Of a stretch of DNA of 45,728 bases, positions 33,704 to 42,768 are shown one piece after another (the stretch's first letter is position 1; each line of letters begins with the position of its first letter). Position numbers and translations under genes: made by a program. A model generated the notes under the pieces. That model had not been told where the DNA came from. It saw only the letters and a list, made by a program, of their open reading frames with translations, and searched no databases. This DNA comes from CAJGCS01 sp045589955 (lineage in GTDB: Bacteria; Bacillota_I; Bacilli_A; ML615J-28; CAG-313): positions 1 through 45,728 of the forward strand of contig JAZNQD010000031.1 of NCBI GenBank assembly GCA_045589955.1, given 5' to 3'.

Positions 33704-34769
33704 AAAATGCTTTATTAATTAATTTTACTAAATTTTCTTTAGGATTTTTAAGTGATTCTTCTTTTGAACAAATATCAGGTACAATACTATAAACAAATGG
33801 ATCATCTGTATCATTTAAAGCACAAACAACTTTTAGTTTTGATAAATCTACTAATGAATCAACTATACCTTGATATACTTTTCCCATCTTGCTTTGTTCA
33901 TCAAACTTACCTTCACCAGTAATAATTAAATCATATTGATTAACTAATTGTTTAAAATTTACAAGTTCAAGCAAATATTTTATTCCAAGTTCTAGTTTTG
34001 TTTCAAAAGCATTCATAATACCAAAGGTTGTGCCACCTGCAGCTCCAGATCCTTTAACTAAAGAAAGTTCATTTGCATTAAGGATATCAACAAAGTGTTT
34101 GATGTTCTCATCTAAAATTAAAACATCTTCTTTAGAAGCTCCTTTTTGTGGTCCAAAGATATGGGCTGCCCCATTTGATCCTAATAGAACATTTGATACA
34201 TCTGTTAAAATTAAAGCATCAATTCCTTTTGTTAATTTCTTAACATTTTCTAAATCAACTTTTGTAACATATGCAAGTTTAGCATTATCAATATTAGATA
34301 TTACTTTATCACCTTCATAAAACTTAGCTCCAAGTGCTTCTAAAAGGCCACTTCCACCATCAGTTGATGCCGAACCACCTAAGCCAAATACAATATGTTT
34401 TGGTTGATATTTTAAAATTGCTTCTTTAACAACTTCACCAAGTCCATACGTATTAGCATGATATGGTGATAATTCATCTTCATTTAAATCTTTGATTCCT
34501 ACTACTTCTGCAAGTTCAACATATATAGTATCTTCATGATACAAATAACGACATTCTTTCTTTTTACCAATCGCATTATTTGCGATTGTTTTTTTAACTT
34601 CACAATTTATACAAGCACCAATCGCATCTAAAAATCCTTCACCACCATCAGAGATGGCAATATAATCAACTTGGTGATTTTTCTTTTCTAACTCTTCTTT
34701 AATAATTGATCCAATTTCTAAAGAAGTTAAACTTCCTTTAAATGAATCACAAGCAACTAATATTTTCAT
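33702..34769 (-). CDS. glxK: Glycerate kinase
   Basis: Phosphorylates glycerate to phosphoglycerate. 355 aa of the GlxK/GarK type 1 family: MKILVACDSFKGSLTS at the N-terminus, ISDGGEGFLDAI, VFGLGGSASTDGGSGLLEALG, GSGAAGGTTFG and ITGEGKFDEQS. Its ATG overlaps the stop of the riboflavin transporter gene as ATGA. It therefore lies in a transcript gated by the FMN riboswitch, an odd partner for a sugar-acid kinase. Confidence 0.95.
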   Translation of the reverse strand: MKILVACDSFKGSLTSLEIGSIIKEELEKKNHQVDYIAISDGGEGFLDAIGACINCEVKKTIANNAIGKKKECRYLYHEDTIYVELAEVVGIKDLNEDELSPYHANTYGLGEVVKEAILKYQPKHIVFGLGGSASTDGGSGLLEALGAKFYEGDKVISNIDNAKLAYVTKVDLENVKKLTKGIDALILTDVSNVLLGSNGAAHIFGPQKGASKEDVLILDENIKHFVDILNANELSLVKGSGAAGGTTFGIMNAFETKLELGIKYLLELVNFKQLVNQYDLIITGEGKFDEQSKMGKVYQGIVDSLVDLSKLKVVCALNDTDDPFVYSIVPDICSKEESLKNPKENLVKLINKAF

Positions 34770-35473
34770 TTTTTAAAAAAATCCTTTTGAAAAATTCTTG
34801 AAATATGTTTATATACAATAAATGTAATTACCATTGTCGTAATAGCAAGTAAGCCATTAAATGGTAAACAACAACATAATAAGTATACCAAATAGAAGTT
34901 ATTTGCGTTAATAAAAGGCACTACTGGTTTACACATATTAATAATTGTTTCCATTCCTCCAAATAGATGAGCATACCATCTAATTAATACCGCAAAATTT
35001 GCAAATAATGAGGCTCCAACCCAAATTACTGCCCCAACGGCTAATGCTATTAGGCCACCTTTAATTGTTCGATGTTTTTGATATATAAGAGATGATGAGA
35101 CAACAGTAGCTACACCTATTATTAAATCAGCTGCTTCACCGACAAACATTGTATGTGACATTGGAAGTTTAACAATTGTTTTAATGACAATAACAAGTGA
35201 TCCACCAACTGGTCCTAAGATAAATCCTGCTAAAATTCCTGGAAGATTAGAAAATTGCAATTCTAAAAATTGAGGAAAGAAAGGAAGTTTAAACTGTAAG
35301 AAAGGTACTGTATATAATAAGGAAGCAATAGTTCCAAAAATCGCTACTTTTACCACAAAATCAATAGCACTTCTTCTTATCTTTTTTTCTTTCTTTTCAA
35401 CTCTTAAATCTGCATTTTTTTTAAGTTTTTTTGTATAAAATAATATTATTAACAATAATATCAATAAAAACAT
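34766..35473 (-). CDS. ribU: Riboflavin ECF transporter substrate-binding component RibU
   Basis: Membrane S-component that captures riboflavin for an energy-coupling-factor transporter, whose ATPase and EcfT subunits are not in this window. 235 aa, with about six hydrophobic helices and the family stretch LPGILAGFILGPVGGSLVIV then GEAADLIIGVATV. The frame is open further up to 35539, but that part lies inside the riboswitch terminator. ATG 35473 (MFLLILLLIILF) has AAAGGTG 5-6 nt upstream and is chosen. The FMN riboswitch directly upstream supports the riboflavin assignment. Confidence 0.92.
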   Translation of the reverse strand: MFLLILLLIILFYTKKLKKNADLRVEKKEKKIRRSAIDFVVKVAIFGTIASLLYTVPFLQFKLPFFPQFLELQFSNLPGILAGFILGPVGGSLVIVIKTIVKLPMSHTMFVGEAADLIIGVATVVSSSLIYQKHRTIKGGLIALAVGAVIWVGASLFANFAVLIRWYAHLFGGMETIINMCKPVVPFINANNFYLVYLLCCCLPFNGLLAITTMVITFIVYKHISRIFQKDFFKK

Positions 35474-35497
35474 ATTATCACCTTTAGTTCTTTTAAT

Positions 35498-35663
35498 AAA
35501 AAAATTGCCCAATAATCCTTGGGCAACATAAAACAACATAATAAAATATTTAATGTTCTTCTTTCATCTAGACTTTACTATCGGTTTTGGAATTTCACCA
35601 AATCATGCACGAAGCTCGCGGACTATACCGCCGGTTGGGAATTTCACCCGACCCTGAAGATTA
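35498..35663 (-). promoter_or_regulatory. FMN riboswitch (RFN element) with terminator platform
   Basis: The minus-strand RNA holds the conserved RFN blocks AGGGTCGGGTGAAATTCCC, ACCGGCGGTATAGTCCGCGA, TTGGTGAAATTCC and ACCGATAGTAAAGTC, across about 35556-35663. An intrinsic terminator follows: TTGCCCAA/TTGGGCAA (35519-35526 and 35505-35512) with seven Ts (35498-35504). FMN binding is expected to stop transcription of ribU-glxK. Confidence 0.96.
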
Positions 35664-35670
35664 TATTTAT

Positions 35671-35699
35671 ATTATATGTAAGATATCGAAATATTTCAA
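35671..35699 (-). promoter_or_regulatory. Promoter of the riboswitch-ribU-glxK transcript
   Basis: TTGAAA (35694-35699), 17 nt, TATAAT (35671-35676) on the minus strand, just upstream of the aptamer. Confidence 0.8.
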
Positions 35700-35707
35700 G
35701 AAATTAA

Positions 35708-35824
35708 CTATTTTTTATTAAGTTCCTGGGATATTTCATTGCGAATATTTTTTTCTAAATCTTTTTCTTTAATCAAATTATGATTTGAATTTCGAATATT
35801 TTGATTAATTTTCTTTCTTGGCAT
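35708..35824 (-). CDS. 38-aa basic small protein of unknown function
   Basis: GAGGTG lies about 7 nt before ATG 35824, and the frame runs 38 codons to TAG. The product starts MPRKKINQNIRNSNHN and ends NEISQELNKK. It is polar, rich in Lys, Asn and Ile, has no hydrophobic segment, and its second half could form a charged helix. It lies 38 nt after recX on the same strand and ends just before the ribU promoter, so it probably belongs to the secA-recX transcript. I do not recognise it. Confidence 0.55.
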   Translation of the reverse strand: MPRKKINQNIRNSNHNLIKEKDLEKNIRNEISQELNKK

Positions 35825-35862
35825 TATTTCACCTCATAATATTTTATGGGAAAAAAATAAAT

Positions 35863-36627
35863 CTATTCTTGCTTATTGACTTTTTTTATATCTTCGTAAC
35901 GATATCCTTTTTGCATTAAAGAAGTTATTGTTTTATGAACATCGTTTGTTCTTTCAAATATTTTCACATATTCTTCCTTTAATTTTTCTAAATCATCTTC
36001 CTTAAATGATAGATTACGAATAACTTTGTTCATAACATCATAAGAAAACCCATTACGAGCTAACTTTTGCATAATCAACTCTTTTTGTTTATTAGCTGGA
36101 TGATTATTAATTGTTTTTTGATAACGAGTTGCAAGAACATTGGCATTTTCTTCAAAAACTAAATCATCAACTTTTTCAAGTTCTCTTATTATAATGGTAT
36201 TTTCAATACCTTTTTGTTCAAGGGTAAATTTGATATAACTTGGACCTTTTAAGTCTCTTATCGCATCTTGAACAAACAATGATACATATCTTTCATCATC
36301 GATATAATTAATTTTCTCTAAACGTTCAATCACAATATCAATATCTTTTTGTTCAGCTTTTTTAGAGATCAATTTTTCAATTACTTCTTTTTTAGTTCTA
36401 AGTTTATAATCAATAAAATGAAGCATTTGATCAAATAATAAGCTTGTATTTTGACTATTGATAATTTCATTCCATTCTTCAATTGTAAATATCGCACCTT
36501 TTATGATTCGATTTGTTACTATTTGGTTTTCCGAAAACTTATATTCTTCATCATTAATATCAACAAAAACTTGATATTTCTTACCTTTGGCAATGACTTT
36601 TTCAACTTTTACTAATTCTTTTTCCAT
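35863..36627 (-). CDS. recX: Regulatory protein RecX
   Basis: Modulates RecA filaments. 254 aa. Repeats typical of RecX: LLFDQMLHFIDYKLRTKKEVIEKL, YIDDERYVSLFVQDAIRDLKGPSYIKFTLEQKGI, and LMQKGYRYEDIKKV at the C-terminus. ATG 36627 lies inside the 3' end of the YitT gene (16-nt overlap), with AAAGG about 10 nt upstream, so it is translationally coupled. It ends with TAG. recA is not in the window. Confidence 0.92.
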   Translation of the reverse strand: MEKELVKVEKVIAKGKKYQVFVDINDEEYKFSENQIVTNRIIKGAIFTIEEWNEIINSQNTSLLFDQMLHFIDYKLRTKKEVIEKLISKKAEQKDIDIVIERLEKINYIDDERYVSLFVQDAIRDLKGPSYIKFTLEQKGIENTIIIRELEKVDDLVFEENANVLATRYQKTINNHPANKQKELIMQKLARNGFSYDVMNKVIRNLSFKEDDLEKLKEEYVKIFERTNDVHKTITSLMQKGYRYEDIKKVNKQE

Positions 36628-37661
36628 TTTCGATTTGCCTTTGGAGAATCACCATATGAGAATCCTTCACCATGAACTTCATTTGCACGGGTAGTGTAAA
36701 TGAAGGCTTTAGGGTCAATCTCATTAACAAGTGACTTTAATTGGAAATATTCGTTATTTGCCATAACAACAATCAATAATTTTTTTCCTTTTTTCGAATA
36801 TGCGCCTATCGCATCAACCTCAGTAACAGTTCTATCAAAGCGCTTAATAACTGCTTCTTTAATATCATCAGGTTTTGTTGTGACGATATTAATAGCACGG
36901 GAATTAAAGCCATTGAAAACAATCATATCAATAATAACACCCGAGATTAAGATATAAATGGCCCCATAAAGTATTACAAAGAAACTTCCTAAGTAAATGG
37001 CAGATATCAATACAATCGAACCATCAATCATAAATAAACTGATTGAAAATGGTATTTTAAATTTATCTAAAAAGATTTTTTGAAGAATATCAACTCCACC
37101 AGTTGAAGAACCATTTTTAAGGGCAAGGCCAATACCAATTGATGAAATAACGGAACCAAAGATTATCAACAATAAGAAAGGACCAATTTGTAAGGTATCT
37201 CTTAATACTTCAACATTAATATTTTTTCCTTGAGTAAGCTCTTTAAAAGCATCTAACTGAACAATTCCTTCAACAAAAGATTCAATCATATCCATATCAA
37301 TAAAGTATTGATGAAAAAATCTTTCATATATAAATGAAAAGAAGATTGAAAAAATCGGGTATGCTAAAGAAACGTATAAGGAATTTAAGAAAAATTTCTT
37401 CCCGACAAATATCAAGGCAAAAATTAATAATAAAATATTAAAAAATAAAATTATTATTTCCGAAGTAAAGCTAAATTCTAGATTAGCAATAAAAGGAATT
37501 TGCGATAATAATGTTCCAAGCCCAGATACACCACCAATAATTAATTTTTTGTGTGGATCAACAAAGAATGCATAGGCAAAAGCCATTAACATGATACCAA
37601 GGGTAATTAAGCTTGTTTTTTTCAAATTATCTTTACTAAAAAAACTCTTTTCTTTTTCCAT
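36612..37661 (-). CDS. YitT-family membrane protein
   Basis: 349 aa with about six transmembrane helices in the first about 245 residues (a YitT/DUF161-type core with KNGSSTGGVDILQK) and a C-terminal soluble DUF2179 domain (IGAYSKKGKKLLIVVMANNEYFQLKSLV.. YTTRANEVHGEGFS). Transport substrate is unknown for the family. AGGAG lies 6 nt before ATG 37661. The gene begins 9 nt after prfB and overlaps recX. It ends with TAG. Confidence 0.9.
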   Translation of the reverse strand: MEKEKSFFSKDNLKKTSLITLGIMLMAFAYAFFVDPHKKLIIGGVSGLGTLLSQIPFIANLEFSFTSEIIILFFNILLLIFALIFVGKKFFLNSLYVSLAYPIFSIFFSFIYERFFHQYFIDMDMIESFVEGIVQLDAFKELTQGKNINVEVLRDTLQIGPFLLLIIFGSVISSIGIGLALKNGSSTGGVDILQKIFLDKFKIPFSISLFMIDGSIVLISAIYLGSFFVILYGAIYILISGVIIDMIVFNGFNSRAINIVTTKPDDIKEAVIKRFDRTVTEVDAIGAYSKKGKKLLIVVMANNEYFQLKSLVNEIDPKAFIYTTRANEVHGEGFSYGDSPKANRKWKKN

Positions 37662-37670
37662 AAAGTACTC

Positions 37671-38759
37671 CTACTTATTTGCCTTTTTATATTTCAAATA
37701 TTCGTTAATAAATACTTCAATATCACCATCTAATACAGCACTTGTATTATATGCCTCTACATTTGTTCGGTGATCTTTAATCATTGAATATGGATGTAGC
37801 ACATAACTTCTAATTTGGCTACCAAAAGCATTATCAGATAAATCACCAGTAATATTCTTTAAATTCTTTTCATTTTCTTCTTGTTTTCTTTGGTATAATT
37901 TCGATTTTAGAATTTGCATTGCGCGTTCTTTATTTTGAATTTGGCTTCTTTCATTTTGACAACATACAACAATACCGGTTGGGATATGTGTGATTCGAAT
38001 AGCTGAATCGGTTGTATTAACATGTTGACCTCCAGCACCACTCGAACGATATGTGTCAACACGAATATCTTCATCTAAAACTTCAATTTCAATTGTGTTA
38101 TTAATTTCTGGTGTTACATTACATGCAACAAAACTTGTATGTCTTCTTGAATTAGAATCAAATGGAGAAATACGCACTAAACGGTGAACTCCTTTTTCAC
38201 TACATAAATAACCAAAAGCATTCTTACCTTTTAACATAAAGGTTACACTTTTTAATCCAGCATCACTAGCTTCTTGATAATCAATTAATTCAAAATCATA
38301 TCCAGCTCTTTCGGCATATCTTTTATACATCCGGTATAACATTAGTGCCCAGTCTTGTGATTCTGTACCACCAGCTCCAGGGTGAAGTTCCATGATTGCA
38401 TTACAATCATCATATTCACCATTAAGTAGTTGATTAATTTCAAACTTTTCTAATTTTTCAGTTAACTGATTAATAATGCTTTCAATGCTATTATTATCTT
38501 CATCAAGTTCAATTGATAATTCAAGTTCATCAAGTAGTTCTTTTAATACACCTAAATCATTAATATCATCTTTAAGTTTATTTGCAATTTTAATAATGTT
38601 TGATGCCATTTTAGTATCATTCCAAAAATTCTCACCAAGCATTTCTTGTTCGTAAGAAGCTATTTGGGCTTGAATTCGATCAATATCCATTACTTTTACT
38701 AAATCAAGAATTCTTGTCTTACAGTTTTCAAAACATTTAATAATTTCAAATCTTTCCAT
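37671..38759 (-). CDS. prfB: Peptide chain release factor 2
   Basis: Recognises UAA and UGA. 362 aa. The codon-reading SPF tripeptide is in VRISPFDSNSRRHTSF, and the catalytic GGQ is in SSGAGGQHVNTTDSAIR. The frame is continuous from ATG 38759, with no in-frame UGA and no CUUUGA slippery site near codon 25, so the autoregulatory +1 frameshift of many prfB genes is absent. AAGGAGG lies 5 nt upstream. It is placed after secA as in many Bacillota, but cysK and cysE intervene. Confidence 0.96.
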   Translation of the reverse strand: MERFEIIKCFENCKTRILDLVKVMDIDRIQAQIASYEQEMLGENFWNDTKMASNIIKIANKLKDDINDLGVLKELLDELELSIELDEDNNSIESIINQLTEKLEKFEINQLLNGEYDDCNAIMELHPGAGGTESQDWALMLYRMYKRYAERAGYDFELIDYQEASDAGLKSVTFMLKGKNAFGYLCSEKGVHRLVRISPFDSNSRRHTSFVACNVTPEINNTIEIEVLDEDIRVDTYRSSGAGGQHVNTTDSAIRITHIPTGIVVCCQNERSQIQNKERAMQILKSKLYQRKQEENEKNLKNITGDLSDNAFGSQIRSYVLHPYSMIKDHRTNVEAYNTSAVLDGDIEVFINEYLKYKKANK

Positions 38760-38777
38760 ATAGCCTCCTTTTAAATA

Positions 38778-39272
38778 TTATTTATAAATACCTACTACTG
38801 TTTGATTAGAAGGTACATTTTTCAAAACGACTGCACTTGCGCCTATTTTAACATTATCACCAATATTAATATCTCCTAAAATAACAGCGCCAGTACCAAT
38901 TAAGACATTATCACCAATGGTTGGATGTCTTTTTGTTTTTATGTTATAAACAGAACCTAATGTTACATTGTGATATATTATACAATTATTGCCAATAATA
39001 CTTGTTTCACCAATGACAGTTCCAATGCCATGATCAATAAAAAGGTTTTTCCCAATCTTTGCTTTTGGATGTATTTCTACAGAATAAATAATTCTGACAA
39101 AATACATAATCATCAAACCAATAAAGGTAAATCGCATTTGATAAAACCAATGAGCAATTCGATACCAAAACATTATCCAAACACTTGGACAAAATAAAAG
39201 GATGTCAAGGTATGTTTTCATTGATGGATCAAGATTTTTAATATATTTTAAATATCTAAACACAAGTATCAA
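38778..39272 (-). CDS. cysE: Serine O-acetyltransferase
   Basis: Makes O-acetylserine for cysteine synthesis. About 164 aa with left-handed beta-helix hexapeptide repeats and the signature IDHGIGTVIGETSIIG, then HNVTLG and the GDNVLIGTGAVILG repeats. The N-terminal helical domain is short compared with E. coli CysE. The start is uncertain: TTG 39272 and GTG 39263 are both in frame, and neither has a strong ribosome site. Either overlaps the cysK stop (TAG at 39256), suggesting coupling. Neighbour cysK uses its product. Confidence 0.9.
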   Translation of the reverse strand: MILVFRYLKYIKNLDPSMKTYLDILLFCPSVWIMFWYRIAHWFYQMRFTFIGLMIMYFVRIIYSVEIHPKAKIGKNLFIDHGIGTVIGETSIIGNNCIIYHNVTLGSVYNIKTKRHPTIGDNVLIGTGAVILGDINIGDNVKIGASAVVLKNVPSNQTVVGIYK

Positions 39273-40125
39273 GAGAATTTAAATACTTATTCCCTGAATC
39301 CGGTGAAATCATTAATATTATTTTTTGGGGATTTTCTTCTTTTATTCTTTTTGAAACAATATAATTAGCAATACTTGATAACCCTAATAATAGTCCTTGC
39401 CTACCTAAAGACCTAAATTCTTTATATACATCTTTTGTCTCAACATATTCAATTTCATCAATTAATTCATGATTTAAAAAACTTGATTTAACATTTGCAC
39501 CTATTCCACATATACCATGTGTTTTAGAAGAATTCTCTAAAAGTTCTTTCGGTAGTACCCCAATAACTTTTAAATTGGGATATACTCTTTTAAGGTTTTC
39601 ACTAATACCACAAATTGTTCCCCCCGTTCCAATACCACATACTAAATAATCTAAATGAGGAAAATCCTGAATAATTTCTTCGCTTGTAGTACTATGAGCA
39701 AGAGGATTATTGATATTTTCAAATTGATTTAAATAAAAATAGCCAAATTCCTTACTTAATTTTTTTGCAACTTCTATTGCATATTTGATTCCTTTATTGG
39801 ATGGTGTTAACATCACGTTTGCGCCTAAGGCCTTTATCAAATCAATTTTATTTATAGATGTATCATCAGTCATAATAATAAGACATTTATAACGTTTAAT
39901 AGCACAGATCATTGCAATAGCTATTCCTGTATTACCACTAGTTACTTCAATGACTGTGCTATTTTCATTTAATTTGTTTTGTGATTCGAGTTCTTTTATC
40001 ATTTTTAATGCAACTCGATCTTTAATAGAACCAGCCAGATTAAACTGTTCTAATTTTATAAAAATACCCTCGTGTTCAATAATTGGTGTATCACCAATTA
40101 AAGCTAATGGGTTTTTATAGATCAA
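39256..40125 (-). CDS. cysK: Cysteine synthase (O-acetylserine sulfhydrylase)
   Basis: PLP enzyme that makes cysteine from O-acetylserine and sulfide. 289 aa. The cofactor lysine is in NLAGSIKDRVAL (Lys35), followed by the TSGNTGIAIAM substrate loop and the GIGTGGTICGI phosphate-binding loop. The N-terminus is somewhat shorter than in typical CysK. The start is TTG 40125 with AGGAG 7 nt upstream, only 13 nt after secA. It ends with TAG. It sits between secA and prfB, with cysE next. Confidence 0.92.
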   Translation of the reverse strand: MIYKNPLALIGDTPIIEHEGIFIKLEQFNLAGSIKDRVALKMIKELESQNKLNENSTVIEVTSGNTGIAIAMICAIKRYKCLIIMTDDTSINKIDLIKALGANVMLTPSNKGIKYAIEVAKKLSKEFGYFYLNQFENINNPLAHSTTSEEIIQDFPHLDYLVCGIGTGGTICGISENLKRVYPNLKVIGVLPKELLENSSKTHGICGIGANVKSSFLNHELIDEIEYVETKDVYKEFRSLGRQGLLLGLSSIANYIVSKRIKEENPQKIILMISPDSGNKYLNSLDTCV

Positions 40126-40138
40126 TATCTCACTCCTA

Positions 40139-42649
40139 TTAGCTATTCATCCCACAACAGTGCTTATATTTTTTACCACTACCACATGGACAAGGGTCAT
40201 TACGTCCAACCTTAGCATTCTTGTTAACAACTGGTTTACGTTTAGAAGTTTCTTCGCTACCACCACTTGTTCCTGTAGGTTTAGCAACTTCTTCCCTTTG
40301 TAAGTTGTCACGTAGTTGAGCACGGCTTACAAAAACCACAACTTCTTCTTCAATATTGGCAACCATTGTTTCGAACATTTCAAAGCCAAGATTTTGATAT
40401 TCACGTAATGGATTAATTTGTGCATATGATTGTAATCCAATACTTTGACGTAAGCTACTCATTTGATCAATATGATCCATCCAGTATTTATCAACAGTTC
40501 TTAATAAGATAACTTTTAAGAATTCTTGGTATACTTCTGGAGGAACGATATCTTTCTTTTCTTGTAAGTTGGCAAGGAATTGTTCTTTGATCATTTCTTT
40601 TACTTGTTCTGGAGTTTCATCTTCAAAGTCTAATTCTTCAAATGTATTTAAGTTAAAGTATTTATTAACAAATTCTTCAAAGAATTTTTCTACATCAATT
40701 CTTGCCTTTTTCTTTTCGGAAATAACATAACGATCAATATAACGATCAATAACAGAATCCATCATATTTTCAATTTGTGGTTCCATGTTATCTAAAAATA
40801 AGATATCTTTTCTTTGACCATAGATGATTTCTCTTTGTTTACGTAATACTTCGTCATACTCAACAACGCTCTTACGACGATCAAAGTTGAAACCTTCAAC
40901 TTTCTTTTGAGCACTTTCAACGAAACGGCTAAACATTTTTGATTCTAGTGGCACTTCTTCTTTATTTTTTCCTGAAAGCATCATTAATGCTCTTTCAAAT
41001 CTTTCTCCACCAAATCGACGCATCAAATCATCTTTAGTTGATAAGTAGAAACGGCTATAACCAGGGTCACCTTGACGACCTGAACGACCTCTTAATTGGT
41101 TATCGATACGTCTTGATTCATGACGTTCACTACCAATAACTGCTAAGCCACCTAGTTCAACTACACCTTCACCTAGTTTAATATCGGTACCACGACCAGC
41201 CATGTTAGTTGCGATAGTAACGGCACCTTTTTGACCAGCATTTGCAACGATTTCAGCTTCACGTTCATGTTGTTTAGCATTTAATACATTATGAGGAATT
41301 CCCATTCTCTTTAATAAACTAGAGATAATTTCACTTGTTTCAATAGCTATAGTACCAACTAGAACTGGTTGACCTTTAGCATGTCGTTCACGAATTTCAT
41401 TTGCAATTGCTTTATATTTAGCTTCTTGTGTAACGAAAATTAAATCTGGTTCATCTTTTCTAATAACTGGTTTATTAGTTGGAATTTCCACAACAAACAT
41501 ATTATAGATATTTCTAAATTCTTCTTCTTCAGTTTTAGCAGTACCAGTCATACCGGCAAGCTTTTTGTACATTCTAAAATAATTTTGGAATGTTATTGTT
41601 GCAAGAGTTCTTGTTTCTTTCTTAATTTCAACTCTTTCTTTTGCTTCTAAAGCTTGGTGTAAGCCTTCGCTATATTGACGTCCATGCATTAAACGACCAG
41701 TAAAAGGGTCAACGATAACAACTTTACCATCTTGAACAACGTAATCAACATCTTTAGCCATAATATAATTAGCTCTTAAAGCATTATTAATTAAGTGTGT
41801 TAAGTTAACATATTTTAAATCATATAAGTTAGCAATACCAAAGTACTTTTCAGCTTTTTCAATACCACTTTCGTTTAATGTAATATGTTTTGCTTTAATA
41901 TCAATTTCATAATCTTCTTCACGTAATGTTCTTACATATGCATCGGCTTGAACATATAGATTTGGTCCAGTTTTAGCACCACCAGAAATAATTAATGGTG
42001 TTCTTGCTTCATCGACTAAGATTGAGTCAACTTCATCGACGATAGCAAAATTAGGTGTTGGTCTTTGAACCATTTTTTCTTTATAAATAACCATATGGTC
42101 ACGTAAGTAGTCAAACCCTAATTCATTATTTGTTGAATAAGTTATATCACAATAATATTGTTCACGCTTTTCTTCTGATGACATATCACGTAAGTTTAAA
42201 CCAACAGTTAAACCTAAGAACTTATGAACAGCTCCCATTTCTGTAGCATCACGACTTGCAAGATATTCATTGACAGTAACAATATGTACACCTTCACCAC
42301 TTAAGGCATTAAGGTAAGCAACTAAAACTGATGTTAATGTTTTACCTTCACCAGTTTTCATTTCGGCAATATTCCCAAAATGCATTGCGGCTGCTCCGAT
42401 TACTTGAACTTTAAAAGCGCGTAGGCCTAAAATACGATCTGCAGCTTCACGAGCAGTTGCAAAAGCTTCAACTAAGATATCATCAAGTGTTTCGCCTGCT
42501 TCTAGACGCGTTCTAAACTCTTTTGTTTTTCCTTGTAATTGTTCATTTGATAAAGCCTTGTATTCTTCCTCAAGTAATAAAACAGCATCTGCTAATTTTT
42601 CACATTTTTTATATTCTTTGTATGTAGGATCGAATAATTTTTTAAACAT
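40139..42649 (-). CDS. secA: Preprotein translocase ATPase SecA
   Basis: Motor that pushes unfolded preproteins through SecYEG. 836 aa. Walker A MKTGEGKTLTS, DEAD-type VDEVDSILVDEARTPLIISG, the AGRGTDIKLG motif, RRIDNQLRGRSGRQGDPG, and a C-terminal zinc-binding tail NDPCPCGSGKKYKHCCG. AAGGGG lies upstream of ATG 42649. It leads a long minus-strand operon with cysK, cysE, prfB, yitT and recX. Confidence 0.97.
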   Translation of the reverse strand: MFKKLFDPTYKEYKKCEKLADAVLLLEEEYKALSNEQLQGKTKEFRTRLEAGETLDDILVEAFATAREAADRILGLRAFKVQVIGAAAMHFGNIAEMKTGEGKTLTSVLVAYLNALSGEGVHIVTVNEYLASRDATEMGAVHKFLGLTVGLNLRDMSSEEKREQYYCDITYSTNNELGFDYLRDHMVIYKEKMVQRPTPNFAIVDEVDSILVDEARTPLIISGGAKTGPNLYVQADAYVRTLREEDYEIDIKAKHITLNESGIEKAEKYFGIANLYDLKYVNLTHLINNALRANYIMAKDVDYVVQDGKVVIVDPFTGRLMHGRQYSEGLHQALEAKERVEIKKETRTLATITFQNYFRMYKKLAGMTGTAKTEEEEFRNIYNMFVVEIPTNKPVIRKDEPDLIFVTQEAKYKAIANEIRERHAKGQPVLVGTIAIETSEIISSLLKRMGIPHNVLNAKQHEREAEIVANAGQKGAVTIATNMAGRGTDIKLGEGVVELGGLAVIGSERHESRRIDNQLRGRSGRQGDPGYSRFYLSTKDDLMRRFGGERFERALMMLSGKNKEEVPLESKMFSRFVESAQKKVEGFNFDRRKSVVEYDEVLRKQREIIYGQRKDILFLDNMEPQIENMMDSVIDRYIDRYVISEKKKARIDVEKFFEEFVNKYFNLNTFEELDFEDETPEQVKEMIKEQFLANLQEKKDIVPPEVYQEFLKVILLRTVDKYWMDHIDQMSSLRQSIGLQSYAQINPLREYQNLGFEMFETMVANIEEEVVVFVSRAQLRDNLQREEVAKPTGTSGGSEETSKRKPVVNKNAKVGRNDPCPCGSGKKYKHCCGMNS

Positions 42650-42675
42650 AAGGCACCCCTTTTCTATTAATAATT

Positions 42676-42704
42676 ATTATACCATTATATGCACTTTTTT
42701 TCAA
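42676..42704 (-). promoter_or_regulatory. Promoter of the secA operon
   Basis: TTGAAA (42699-42704), 17 nt, TATAAT (42676-42681) on the minus strand. Confidence 0.75.
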
Positions 42705-42719
42705 GCAAATAATTCTATA

Positions 42720-42750
42720 TCGGATACCTTATTAATATTAAGGTATTCGA
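42720..42750. repeat. Palindrome upstream of the secA promoter
   Basis: Perfect 8-bp arms ATACCTTA / TAAGGTAT around a 7-nt centre (42724-42746), extended by TCG/CGA after a mismatch. No T run follows on either strand, so it is a poor intrinsic terminator for queH. A protein-binding site is plausible. Confidence 0.45.
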
Positions 42751-42768
42751 AAGACCTATATTTGTGCA

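Noticed and set aside
42720..42750. Intrinsic terminator of queH
   Set aside because: The palindrome is strong, but no T run follows on either strand.
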